DNA of 64,000 bases from an archaeon (GCA_018657065.1 JABHXU010000020.1:1-64000), one strand, 5' to 3'. Shown: positions 8,268-16,143, counted from the first letter of the stretch. Notes: a model not told the origin generated them from the letters alone. Numbers and translations are program-made.

Positions 8268-9020
8268 TTAAATAAAGGAATTATATAAAACAACTATACT
8301 TAATATAATTCCAACTGTAATAAACAATCTTCTAACAAATTTGTTTCCTTTTTTGAGTGCGAGTGTTGCACCCACATAAGCTCCAAGTCCCTCACTAATT
8401 AAAAGAACTATACCAACTTCCCAGTTAATAATTTTATGAAATGAAAAAATGAAAACAGATGTTAATGCACTTATTAAATTTGGAATTCTACGAGTTCCTG
8501 CACACTCCAAAAATGTTAAACCAAATAAAGTCGCCAAAATATATGTTTGAAAGATCCCTGTTCCACCTATTGCACCTTTAAATATTGATAATAGAAAAAA
8601 TAATATTACACCTATCAGCAACTTTTTTTTTGAAATTTTCTCTTTTTTCTTTACCCCTAGATTTTTCTTTAGGAGAGTTAAAATAACAACAATAAAGAGT
8701 GCAATTGCTACAACTTTTCCAATAATAGAATCATTAATATTTAATAATATTTTTGCTCCAATAATTGCACCAATAAATTCAAAAATCACAAGTAAAAATC
8801 CAAGCTTAGAATTAATATGTTTAGTTTTGCCATATTTATAAATTCCAACTATATTTTTTAAAATTGCACCTACTTTATTTGAGGCTACAGCAACTTTTGG
8901 TGGCAATCCCAACATTACTAATAAAGGAATTCTAATAAAATCTGAACTTCCTACAGTAATTCCTATGATTGCAGAAAAAAAACCAATAATAAAAATCAAA
9001 AATAAACTCATTAAATCCAT
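8268..9020 (-). CDS. TauE/SafE-family anion permease
   Basis: 250 aa with about eight membrane helices. The N-terminal GFFSAIIGITVGSSDFIRIPLLVMLG and the central KGAIGGTGIFQTYILATLFG are the two internally related, Gly-rich repeats of the TauE/SafE (DUF81) family, which exports or imports small anions such as sulfite, sulfoacetate or organic acids. The normal GGG-x-G core of the first half is altered to VGSSD. No sulfur-metabolism genes are adjacent, so the substrate is open. Confidence 0.88.
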   Translation of the reverse strand: MDLMSLFLIFIIGFFSAIIGITVGSSDFIRIPLLVMLGLPPKVAVASNKVGAILKNIVGIYKYGKTKHINSKLGFLLVIFEFIGAIIGAKILLNINDSIIGKVVAIALFIVVILTLLKKNLGVKKKEKISKKKLLIGVILFFLLSIFKGAIGGTGIFQTYILATLFGLTFLECAGTRRIPNLISALTSVFIFSFHKIINWEVGIVLLISEGLGAYVGATLALKKGNKFVRRLFITVGIILSIVVLYNSFI

Positions 9021-9109
9021 AATGCATTTTAATAAGAATTCGTATATAAATTTTTGTAGTTGGATTTAAGTATATAATTATATAAACCATTCCTTCTTTC
9101 TTTTTTCTT

Positions 9110-10081
9110 ATGAACTTCCAAGACTTAAAAAAAGTTGAAAAGCCTCAATTTTATCTCGATGTTGCATTAAATAAAGCAGCTAAAAAAGCTGATGATAAAA
9201 GAAATACTATTACAGGAAAAAATCGATTTGAAAAATCTAAACAAATTGAGATGATTAGAATAGAAGTTATTGAAAGTGTACTAAATGAACATTTACTACG
9301 AATTGAAAAATCATTTCCAAGTATTGATCAATTGGACCAATTCTATCAAGAATTAATAAAATTAACACTAGATTATAGAGATTTAAAAAAATCACTAGGA
9401 GCTGTTAAATGGGCAACAAAAACAATTAGAATTTTGTTTAAAACATATAGAAGTAAATTAAGTAGATGCTCTGATATGAAGTTCATAAATAAGTTAAGAC
9501 GAGAATATGTTGGAAGAGTATCTAGTGTAGTTAACCAAATCAAAAAAAATCTTTTATATTTAGACGAATGCAGAAAAACTATGAGGTCATATCCTGCAGT
9601 TAAAACAAATATGTTTACTGTATGTATTTTTGGATTTCCTAACGCTGGAAAATCCACTCTTCTTAAAGAGATGACAAATGCAAATCCTGAAGTAAACTCA
9701 TATGCATTTACAACAAAAAAATTAAATTTTGGATATATTAAAACAAATTTTTTCAAAATTCAAGTTATTGACACACCAGGAACTCTAAATAGAAAAGATA
9801 AAATGAATTATATTGAAACTCAAGCACATCTAGCTCTTGAACATCTTGCTAATTTAGTTGTATACGTATTTGATCCAATGTTTGAATATAGTTTAAACGA
9901 ACAAGAAAAATTATTAAGAAGAATTAGTAAAGATAAAGAAGTATTATTATATTTAAGTAAAACTGATATAGCATCAAAAGAAAATATTGAAATGATTTCT
10001 AAAAAATATAAAATATTAAATAAAGAAGAACTTACTGAAAAATTAATTAAAAAAGTTAAAGTTTCTCAACTTGAACTCTAG
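9110..10081 (+). CDS. NOG1-type GTPase (large-subunit ribosome assembly)
   Basis: 323 aa. An alpha-helical N-terminal domain (residues 1-165) is followed by a GTPase domain: G1 at 175-183 (GFPNAGKST), a TT-containing switch I (YAFTTKKLNFGY), G3 DTPG at 221-224 and G4 SKTD at 283-286. This arrangement, with QAHLALEHLANLVVYVFDP between G3 and G4, is characteristic of NOG1/Obg-like GTPases that act in 60S/50S maturation. The C-terminal extension of eukaryal NOG1 is absent, as in archaea. It converges on and overlaps by 26 bases with the ribosomal gene rpl10e. Confidence 0.93.
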   Translation: MNFQDLKKVEKPQFYLDVALNKAAKKADDKRNTITGKNRFEKSKQIEMIRIEVIESVLNEHLLRIEKSFPSIDQLDQFYQELIKLTLDYRDLKKSLGAVKWATKTIRILFKTYRSKLSRCSDMKFINKLRREYVGRVSSVVNQIKKNLLYLDECRKTMRSYPAVKTNMFTVCIFGFPNAGKSTLLKEMTNANPEVNSYAFTTKKLNFGYIKTNFFKIQVIDTPGTLNRKDKMNYIETQAHLALEHLANLVVYVFDPMFEYSLNEQEKLLRRISKDKEVLLYLSKTDIASKENIEMISKKYKILNKEELTEKLIKKVKVSQLEL

Positions 10082-10577
10082 TTTTAAATGGTAATTTATA
10101 ATTAGCTTTTTTTAATGCTTTTCTTGCAAGAGCAACATTTGCTTCATTTACGTAAACTGACATAACTTTTTGATCTTTTTTTAATTGTGCTGCGTTTCCT
10201 GCTGGTTTTCCAAATGAATGAGCCATACCTGAACTAAATCTGTCTGCTCCTGCTCCTGATGCAAGTGCGTGTTCTCTTAGAACGTGATGTGGATAAACTC
10301 TTATTTGTAATCTAAAACCTGATTTTCCTATAGCTTTTTCCATTGTTCTATTTGTAGCTAGTCTTGCTGATTCTAATGCATTATCTCTAACCTGCATTAC
10401 TTCTTTTGTACAAAGATCAACTCTGTATGCAAATTTACCTTGAAGGTTTCCAATCATAAATTTAACAATTCTACAAACAGGGGCACCTCTAACAAAGGAT
10501 TTTTTTCTATATTTTGACTTTCTTGTGTTAGGTCTATCTATTCCCCTATAACAAACAAACTTTCTTAATCTTGCCAT
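10056..10577 (-). CDS. rpl10e: 50S ribosomal protein L10e (uL16)
   Basis: 173 aa, full length. The sequence matches the archaeal/eukaryal uL16 (L10e) family throughout: LRKFVCYR at the start, RIVKFMIGN, NRTMEKAIGKSGFRLQIRVYPHHVLREHALASGAGADRFSSGMAHSFGKP in pieces across the middle, and a basic C-terminus. It binds 23S rRNA near the tRNA-binding centre of the large subunit. A TATA-like element (around 10599-10610 on the minus strand) sits about 29 bases before the ATG, giving a short or absent leader. The 3' end overlaps the convergent NOG1 gene, so two ribosome-related genes share their ends. Confidence 0.98.
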   Translation of the reverse strand: MARLRKFVCYRGIDRPNTRKSKYRKKSFVRGAPVCRIVKFMIGNLQGKFAYRVDLCTKEVMQVRDNALESARLATNRTMEKAIGKSGFRLQIRVYPHHVLREHALASGAGADRFSSGMAHSFGKPAGNAAQLKKDQKVMSVYVNEANVALARKALKKANYKLPFKTRVQVEKL

Positions 10578-10672
10578 ATTCTCTGGAAGAAAAAATAAGC
10601 ATTTAAAAAGATATCGATATGAAATTGGAAAATCTTATATATCAAACGTAAAGTTCTTAATTTTGGGGTGAT

Positions 10673-11386
10673 TTGTTGAATTATAAGACATATTTGGTCT
10701 TTATTACTACGTTACTAATTGTAATTCCTAGTATTATCTCAGACATACCTATGTCTTCAAGTCAATTAATTAACATATATTATGGAGACTATGATGAATC
10801 ACTTTTTGAAAAACATATAGATATTCCTATTGTTGCAGTTGTAAATCAAAACGCTGGCATTGTTGGTAGAGTTAGAATCAATTTATTAAAATCTAATAAT
10901 AATATGGTAGTTCTTGATTCAAGAGTTAAATTTAATGAAACAACTATTAGTTCTATTCTTGATTCAATAATAATATCTAAAGAAGTAACTAAAAAACAAG
11001 GTGATTTTTTTATTTCATATGATTTAAAATCTGAATCAATTTCTGGAAAAAGTACAGGAGCTTCATTAACTTTAGGCATGATTGCTCTTCTAGAAAATTT
11101 AGAATATAATAAAAACTCAATTGTTTCAGGTTTTTTTGATGAATCCAAAGTTTTGCAAAAAACAGGTGGTTTACCAATAAAAATTTTATCTATTTCAAAT
11201 AGTCAATCAGATACAATAATTATTGGACCAAATCAAAGAACTCATACAATTTATGAAAAATATCAAAATAAAATATTAACTAAAAATATTGATTTACAAG
11301 AATATGCAAAAATCAATAATGTAAAATTAGTTGAAACTAGTAATTTAGAAAAAGTGAAAAATATGGTCTTAAACAAAAAGCTTTAA
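10673..11386 (+). CDS. Membrane-anchored Lon-like (S16) serine protease without an ATPase domain
   Basis: 237 aa. The N-terminal hydrophobic stretch (residues 6-23) is a signal or anchor. The rest matches the proteolytic domain of Lon: Ser127 in GKSTGAS and Lys170 in TGGLPIK form the Ser-Lys dyad, 43 residues apart, the same spacing as Ser679/Lys722 in E. coli Lon. There is no AAA+ domain, as in the archaeal secreted COG1750 group, so unfolding would need a partner or unfolded substrates. The start is TTG: GGGGTGAT at 10665-10672 is a strong Shine-Dalgarno, and the second TTG (10676) has better spacing than 10673. A TATA-like element lies near 10631-10644. Confidence 0.85.
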   Translation: MLNYKTYLVFITTLLIVIPSIISDIPMSSSQLINIYYGDYDESLFEKHIDIPIVAVVNQNAGIVGRVRINLLKSNNNMVVLDSRVKFNETTISSILDSIIISKEVTKKQGDFFISYDLKSESISGKSTGASLTLGMIALLENLEYNKNSIVSGFFDESKVLQKTGGLPIKILSISNSQSDTIIIGPNQRTHTIYEKYQNKILTKNIDLQEYAKINNVKLVETSNLEKVKNMVLNKKL

Positions 11387-11436
11387 ATTAGATAACCATA
11401 TTCTTATTTCATTTTATGTGGGAGGGGAAATAAATA

Positions 11437-12003
11437 ATGGCTTGGAAAAAAATTGCAGAGTCCAATGATTTAATAGTTTTAGAAAAACAGTTTAAAAAAC
11501 ATAAACTTAAAATTGAAGCTAGAAAAAACAGTTACGGTTGGGAAGTCTTTAGAACTAAAGTAAATGGTGCATCATCAAGTTTAATTTCTGAACATATTCT
11601 AGATACTAAAAAAGAAGCTATCCAACTTATTGACAAATTAAAAAAAGAAACTAAAATCAAAGTTAAAGAAATTCAAAAAACAGCAGAGATTTCTTTAATG
11701 AGAGTCTATAAAGAAGAATTTGTTGAAAAGTGGTATTTTATAGTTAATGATGGAAAAATTAAAAATTTCCTAGTTGTTAAATATGACAATAACATTAAAG
11801 TTGACATTGTCATGCATGAACTATATAGATTATATGAAGATGAAATAATCTCTCAAATTGAAAAAAGCTTAGGATTAAAAGAACTAGGCGAATCAAGTGT
11901 CTTTGAAATCTATTACTTTAAAAGAGCAATTAAAAATAGAGAAAATGCTCCACAAAAAAGCTTAATAGATATTGAATTTGGATTTGATGAAGATTATTAT
12001 TAA
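11437..12003 (+). CDS. Conserved-looking hypothetical cytoplasmic protein
   Basis: 188 aa, not recognised. It has no signal peptide or membrane segment. The N-terminal third looks alpha/beta with a Lys-rich helical middle (residues 60-90), and the C-terminus is acidic (EFGFDEDYY). The start is well supported by GGGAGGGG, ten bases before the ATG, which is unusually strong for this window. It follows the Lon-like protease by 50 bases on the same strand, but whether they are co-transcribed is uncertain. Confidence 0.6.
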   Translation: MAWKKIAESNDLIVLEKQFKKHKLKIEARKNSYGWEVFRTKVNGASSSLISEHILDTKKEAIQLIDKLKKETKIKVKEIQKTAEISLMRVYKEEFVEKWYFIVNDGKIKNFLVVKYDNNIKVDIVMHELYRLYEDEIISQIEKSLGLKELGESSVFEIYYFKRAIKNRENAPQKSLIDIEFGFDEDYY

Positions 12004-12017
12004 TTAATTTTTTTTAT

Positions 12018-12497
12018 TTAAATTGAAACAAGTACTTCTGTTTCATTTATTCTCATTATATCAATTAAACCTTTTATTTTTAATCTGTCAACATACCTAT
12101 AAAACGTAGCTTTTGAACAAAGACCTTCTGAATCTACAACAATATCTTTTATTTCTGGAATTGTTAAATTCTTTTGAGAAGCAAGATTTCTTATTCTTGC
12201 AACTAAAATACTTTTTCTTTTTTTATTGATCTTTTTTACAAAAGAATTTTTGTTTGGTGTTTGTTTAAGAGTTTCCTTTACAATTTGAGAAATAATCATA
12301 GGATCAAGGTTATTTCCTTTTGTATTGTTAGATAATTGATTAGATACTACTTCTTGTTTAAGTTTCAAATTCTCCTGTAAAAGACGCTTTTGTTCTTGTT
12401 TCATCTCGTACATTTCTTCATTTAATTTTAACATATCATTCTTAATCTTAGAAAAAGCTTCTGAAATAGCAATTTTATCAATGTCACCCCCCGGCAT
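12018..12497 (-). CDS. Coiled-coil winged-helix regulator, probable owner of the TGAGAC array
   Basis: 159 aa from the ATG at 12497. The frame stays open to 12686, but that extension translates repeated TGAGAC boxes and reads as an artefact; a TATA-like element (around 12519-12530 on the minus strand) lies about 28 bases before 12497, as expected for leaderless transcription. Residues ~20-50 form a coiled coil (KLNEEMYEMKQEQKRLLQEN) that would mediate dimerisation. Residues ~95-159 look like a winged helix, with ATFYRYVDRLKIKGLI as recognition helix and wing. It is probably autoregulated through the boxes at 12534-12674 and may also act on the divergent gene at 12748. The effector is unknown. 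Confidence 0.7.
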   Translation of the reverse strand: MPGGDIDKIAISEAFSKIKNDMLKLNEEMYEMKQEQKRLLQENLKLKQEVVSNQLSNNTKGNNLDPMIISQIVKETLKQTPNKNSFVKKINKKRKSILVARIRNLASQKNLTIPEIKDIVVDSEGLCSKATFYRYVDRLKIKGLIDIMRINETEVLVSI

Positions 12498-12533
12498 AAA
12501 AATATCTAAAACATAACTGATATTTAAATTTTT

Positions 12534-12674
12534 TGAGACAAAAGTGAAACAATATTTTTCATTTATGAGACTAAAATGAGACAAATAGTTCCATAGGAAA
12601 TAAAGGGGTGTCTCAAATACAATTCTGAGACGAGAAAAATACAAACTGAGACAAAAAAAGATAGTTTTTGAGAC
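12534..12674. promoter_or_regulatory. Helically phased TGAGAC operator-like array (seven boxes)
   Basis: TGAGAC occurs on the plus strand at 12534, 12566, 12577, 12626, 12647 and 12669, and inverted (GTCTCA) at 12610. Most copies extend to TGAGACAAA. Start-to-start distances are 32, 11, 33, 16, 21 and 22; apart from the one step of 16 beside the inverted box, they are near multiples of the DNA helical repeat, so the direct boxes would lie on one face. The array fills the space between divergent genes 12018-12497 and 12748-13233, directly upstream of the regulator's TATA element. It is best read as the binding region of that regulator. Confidence 0.7.
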
Positions 12675-12703
12675 AAAATTATGCATTTAGAAAAACTAGT
12701 AAA

Positions 12704-12715
12704 AAAGCTTAAATA
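12704..12715 (+). promoter_or_regulatory. BRE/TATA promoter of the adenosine-specific kinase gene
   Basis: AAAGCTTAAATA at 12704-12715 matches the archaeal purine-rich BRE followed by a TATA box. Its centre lies about 26 bases before 12738, where the Shine-Dalgarno AGGTGAT (12738-12744) begins, predicting a very short leader before the ATG at 12748. The last TGAGAC box ends 30 bases upstream of this element. Confidence 0.55.
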
Positions 12716-12747
12716 GATTAATATTAATTATTATGTTAGGTGATTAT

Positions 12748-13233
12748 ATGGTTGATATAAAAACTATTGATATTGATAAACCAGATGAAATGAATTTCAT
12801 ACTTGGTCAGTCGCATTTTATTAAGACTGTTGAAGATTTACATGAAGTTATGATTAATAGTGTTCCTGAATCAAAATTTGGACTTGCTTTTTGTGAAGCC
12901 TCAGGTCCCGCTTTAATTCGGTATAGTGGAACAGATGACGAATTAATTGAATTAGCTAAAAAAAATGCAGAAAACCTATCCTGCGGACATTCATTTATCA
13001 TATTTATGAAAGATTCATTTCCATTAAATTATCTCAATGCGATAAAAAACACAAATGTTGTAGTGAGAATCTTTTGTGCAACTGCTAATCCTACATCAGT
13101 AATTATTGCTGAAAATGAGCAAGGAAAAGGCATTTTAGGAGTTATTGATGGATTTAAGTCTAAGGGTATTGAATCAACAGAAGATCAAATAAAACGTAAA
13201 GAATTCCTTCGAATGATTGGATACAAACAATAA
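12748..13233 (+). CDS. Adenosine-specific kinase family protein (PF04008)
   Basis: 161 aa from the ATG at 12748. I prefer this start to the in-frame ATG at 12733 because AGGTGAT (12738-12744) lies just before it. The family signatures ILGQSHFIKTVEDLHE, FCEASGPALIRYSGTDDELIELAKKNA and FCATANPTSVIIAE are all present. PF04008 proteins form a small archaeal/bacterial family structurally described as adenosine-specific kinases. The physiological role is poorly defined, probably adenosine salvage. The gene is divergent from the TGAGAC-linked regulator. Confidence 0.9.
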   Translation: MVDIKTIDIDKPDEMNFILGQSHFIKTVEDLHEVMINSVPESKFGLAFCEASGPALIRYSGTDDELIELAKKNAENLSCGHSFIIFMKDSFPLNYLNAIKNTNVVVRIFCATANPTSVIIAENEQGKGILGVIDGFKSKGIESTEDQIKRKEFLRMIGYKQ

Positions 13234-13248
13234 TTCCGAATCATTAGA

Positions 13249-13260
13249 TTTATAAAATAT
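13249..13260 (+). promoter_or_regulatory. TATA promoter of tRNA-Met
   Basis: TTTATAAAATAT at 13249-13260 is a strong archaeal TATA box. A start 25-27 bases downstream would give a leader of a few nucleotides before the tRNA 5' end at 13288, consistent with RNase P trimming. Confidence 0.6.
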
Positions 13261-13287
13261 TTAGAATTCTTTTCTTTTTATACTAAT

Positions 13288-13411
13288 GCGGGTGTAGCTT
13301 AGCTTGGTTATAGCGCTAGACTCATATGTTGTGAGTGATGAGCCGAAAGGCGATGACCATTACCTTAACCAAGAAATCTAGAGGTCGCGGATTCAAATCC
13401 CGCCACCCGCA
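13288..13411 (+). tRNA. Elongator tRNA-Met (CAU) with a 49-nt intron at 37/38
   Basis: Acceptor GCGGGTG (13288-13294) pairs with CACCCGC (13404-13410), discriminator A at 13411, CCA not encoded. The D-stem is GCT/AGC, the anticodon stem CTAGA (13316-13320) pairs with TCTAG (13377-13381), and the T-arm is at 13387-13403. The anticodon loop is CTCATAA with anticodon CAT; the loop and the GAGGTCGCGG context fit elongator Met rather than Ile2 or initiator. The intron is 13327-13375, in the canonical 37/38 position (shift of one base possible). I cannot draw a perfect bulge-helix-bulge. T-stem pair 53-61 is A13391/C13399, a mismatch. A run of T from 13414 probably ends transcription. Confidence 0.9.
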
Positions 13412-13472
13412 CCTTTTTTATTTATCAATAGGTAAAATTTTAAATATTACTTCTCACTCCAGAGTAAAGAAT

Positions 13473-14426
13473 ATGGCAGACCTAGTTCCAAAAGTTACAC
13501 CAATTATTATTTTTGATCCTCAAGAAAAATCAATTAGAAGTAAAATTTAGGCGGTTAAAGGTACTTTTGATAGAACTATCCATTTTGAAAAAGATGATTT
13601 AGAAATAACAATTAATGACAATACTTATGACGATTTAGCGAGTCAATTAGACGTTGCTGTCTGGGGATTAGCTGATGGGCAACGTAATTATGTCGATATT
13701 GTTGGTAGAGAACTTTCCATAGACTATTTAACTGGTGGAAGAGTTGAAGGTGCAAGTAATAATTCAAATAATATTGTAAGAAAAATTAGTCCATTGCCTG
13801 AAGAAGTTCAAGCATACACTCAAGAAAGGATTGAAGCATTTAGATTACTTGACTCATTAAGAAATCTAGCTCCAAAGTATAATGAAAAAACAAATATCTC
13901 TTTAAGAAAAGATCCTAAAATGCGAGTAGAGGCTGCTGTAAATGCTATGTACTTGACCAATACTGATTCTCCAGATATTGAAAATATTGCTAATGCTGCG
14001 ATTTTATATCACGATGATCTTAGTACAGAAAACATTGATCATGCTGTTACTCAGTATAGTTTATCAAAAGGACAATTTGAAGACATTAGACAATTTTTTG
14101 ATGATTTAGATTTTGATGAAACTTATATGGGTGTTGTTGATAATGCCATAGAAAAATTAAATTTCATTGATGAATATATCAAACCTTTGATTGATGCTGC
14201 TCAAAAAGCTTCACATAAAAGAATAAATCAAATTTCTGCAGATCAATTAAAAGATGTTGAATTTGAATATCATGTATCAATCGCTGGAAGACCAAAAACT
14301 AGAGCATTAAAGTTACATTATGAGGGACTTATGGCAGTATTACCTAGAACTATTGAAATTCCAGATAAAATAAAACCATCACTAGATTTAGACAATACAC
14401 TTTCTATTCTAGGTTATAAAAATTAA
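13473..14426 (+). pseudogene. Unknown gene interrupted by an in-frame amber codon at codon 26
   Basis: From the ATG at 13473 (MADLVPKVTPIII) one frame runs to the TAA at 14426 with a single TAG at 13548-13550. The segment after the TAG (13551-13793) reads like real protein and joins seamlessly with the longer open part, and it contains no good start before a TTG at 13794. Ignoring the TAG, the product would be about 317 aa, acidic and soluble, beta-rich then helical; no family recognised. TAG ends other genes here (for example tpiA), so it is a normal stop. The gene may be a recent pseudogene, a sequencing error, or use readthrough. It overlaps the convergent 14423-14731 by 4 bases. Confidence 0.6.
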
Positions 14427-14731
14427 ATTAATGTTCTCTCATAAGCAATTTCAGCTTCCATGATTCTATCAAAAAATATCCTAGCTTCAACAGAATTTTG
14501 TCTCAAATAAGTTACTGCAGAATCAATTGACGCAAATACAGATTCTGGAGACGGAAAAAAATTACCAGATTTACAAATCATTGCACTACCAAGCATTTTA
14601 ACAACTGCAAAATGTGAACCGTGTTTAGCTGTTCTATAAACTAAAGATTCTTCTTTAGATAATTCAGTCCCACTTTTTCCTAAATTATTTTCAACTAGAA
14701 CAAGTTCATCTATATGATAATTATCTTGCAT
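14423..14731 (-). CDS. Small hypothetical protein
   Basis: 102 aa, not recognised. No signal peptide or membrane helix; mixed alpha/beta, with a helical C-terminal half (SIDSAVTYLRQNSVEARIFF). It converges on the amber-interrupted gene with a 4-base overlap and is divergent from the e-MtaB-like gene. Its coding status rests on composition and fit with neighbours only. Confidence 0.5.
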   Translation of the reverse strand: MQDNYHIDELVLVENNLGKSGTELSKEESLVYRTAKHGSHFAVVKMLGSAMICKSGNFFPSPESVFASIDSAVTYLRQNSVEARIFFDRIMEAEIAYERTLI

Positions 14732-14817
14732 AAATCATTAGCAAAATATCTTATATTTAAACATAAAGGATTTAATAAGCACATAATTTAAAAAACATTT
14801 ATTCTTTCTTTGATTTA

Positions 14818-16095
14818 ATGAAAATATTCATAAAAACATATGGATGCAGTTTTAATAGTTCGGATAGTGAAATAATGGCTGGACTCATAAACGAAAGTAA
14901 AGAACATTCTATTGTTAATTCCATTGATGAAGCAGATTTAATAATTGTAAATTCCTGTACTGTTAAAGAAAAAGCTGAAAATAAACTTTGGAGAGATATT
15001 CGAGAAATAAATAAACCAATTATTGTTGCAGGATGTGTACCTCAAGCTGAACAAGATAAAACAAAATTCAAAGAAATGCCTGTTGTAGGAACATATAATG
15101 TTGATAAAATTGTTGAAGTTATTGATAATTATTCTAAAGGAGATGTTGTTCAATTATTCAATAAAAAAGAGCTTGTTCGAGTTAATATTCCAAAAAAAAG
15201 AATTAACCCAATTGTTGAAATTGTTCCTATTAATGAAGGTTGTTTAGGTAAATGTGATTATTGTAAAACAAAATTTGCTAGAGGATATTTAAAATCATAT
15301 CCAATAAAAGACATTGTTAAACACATTAGAGATTCTTTAAATAATGGTGCAAAAGAAATTTGGTTAACTAGTCAAGACACAGCTTGCTTTGGATACGATA
15401 TTAACACAAATATTGTTAATCTCCTTAAAGAAATTCTAAGAATTAATAGAGAGTTTAAAATCAGACTTGGAATGGGAAATCCCGATTTTTTACCTGATTA
15501 TTTAGATGAGTTAATTGAAGTATTTAAAGATCCTAGAATATACAAATTTTTACATATTCCTATTCAATCAGGTTCAAACAATGTACTAAAAGCTATGAAA
15601 CGAAATTATACTGTAGAATCATTTAAAAAAATTATTTTGGAATTTAAAAAAGTTCATCCTATGGTTACTATTGCTTCAGACATAATTGTAGGATATCCTA
15701 ATGAAACGAACTCAGATTTTGAAAAAACAATTGAATTATTAAACAAAATAAAACCTGATGTTTTAAACATTTCAAGATTTTGGTATAGACCTGGAACTCT
15801 TGCTATGAAAAAGAAAAAACTTCCTACATTAACTGTTAAAAATAGAGGAATTAAAATAACAAAAGTATTTCATAAACTAGCTTTAGAAGTAAATAAAAAA
15901 TGGTTAAAATGGGAAGGAGATGTTCTCATCACTGAAAAAGGAATCAAAAATACTTGGATAGGACGAAACTATGCTTATAGACCTGTTATTCTCAAAGGAG
16001 ATTTCAAACTAGGAAATCTTATCAATGTAAAAATCACAAAAACCACAAATATTGATTTGAGAGGGATCAGGAGGGGCGCGAGGAACGGCGCCTAA
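14818..16095 (+). CDS. tRNA t6A37 methylthiotransferase (e-MtaB/CDKAL1-like radical SAM)
   Basis: 425 aa with the full MiaB-family layout: an N-terminal UPF0004 domain with three cluster cysteines (TYGCSFNSSDSE, VNSCTV, VAGCVPQ), a radical SAM core with GCLGKCDYC (CX3CX2C), and a C-terminal TRAM-like RNA-binding domain (WIGRNYAYRPVIL to KITKTT). The archaeal/eukaryal group converts t6A to ms2t6A at tRNA position 37. The last seven codons lie in an abrupt GC-rich patch forming a hairpin (see 16074-16093), so the extreme C-terminus is odd. Transcribed alone, with a short AT-rich upstream region. Confidence 0.94.
   Translation: MKIFIKTYGCSFNSSDSEIMAGLINESKEHSIVNSIDEADLIIVNSCTVKEKAENKLWRDIREINKPIIVAGCVPQAEQDKTKFKEMPVVGTYNVDKIVEVIDNYSKGDVVQLFNKKELVRVNIPKKRINPIVEIVPINEGCLGKCDYCKTKFARGYLKSYPIKDIVKHIRDSLNNGAKEIWLTSQDTACFGYDINTNIVNLLKEILRINREFKIRLGMGNPDFLPDYLDELIEVFKDPRIYKFLHIPIQSGSNNVLKAMKRNYTVESFKKIILEFKKVHPMVTIASDIIVGYPNETNSDFEKTIELLNKIKPDVLNISRFWYRPGTLAMKKKKLPTLTVKNRGIKITKVFHKLALEVNKKWLKWEGDVLITEKGIKNTWIGRNYAYRPVILKGDFKLGNLINVKITKTTNIDLRGIRRGARNGA
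16074..16093 (+). other. GC-rich hairpin overlapping the e-MtaB stop codon
   Basis: GGCGC (16075-16079) is complementary to GCGCC (16088-16092), with an eight-base loop and a G-T closing pair outside. The hairpin sits over the final codons and the TAA. The surrounding patch is far richer in G and C than the rest of the window. There is no following T-tract, so a standard archaeal terminator is doubtful; it may be a processing or stability element. Confidence 0.45.
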
Positions 16096-16143
16096 AATAT
16101 ATTTCAAAAAATAATATAAACTTCAATTACTTATTCTCTAATT

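Noticed and set aside
12498-12686. N-terminal extension of the winged-helix regulator to the ATG at 12686
   Set aside because: The extra residues are the translation of the TGAGAC boxes, and a TATA element sits just before the ATG at 12497.
13327-13375. Box C/D guide RNA or hammerhead-like ribozyme in the tRNA-Met intron
   Set aside because: C-like boxes are present, but no D box (CTGA) lies at a workable distance and the required hammerhead core nucleotides are missing. Kept as a finding only as an oddity.
13335-13550. A 71-aa gene overlapping the tRNA intron
   Set aside because: It starts inside the tRNA and ends at the amber codon; only the part from 13473 belongs to a real gene.
13548-13550. 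Pyrrolysine at the in-frame TAG
   Set aside because: No pyl genes are visible in this window, and TAG is a regular stop for other genes, so pyrrolysine is only one of several possibilities.
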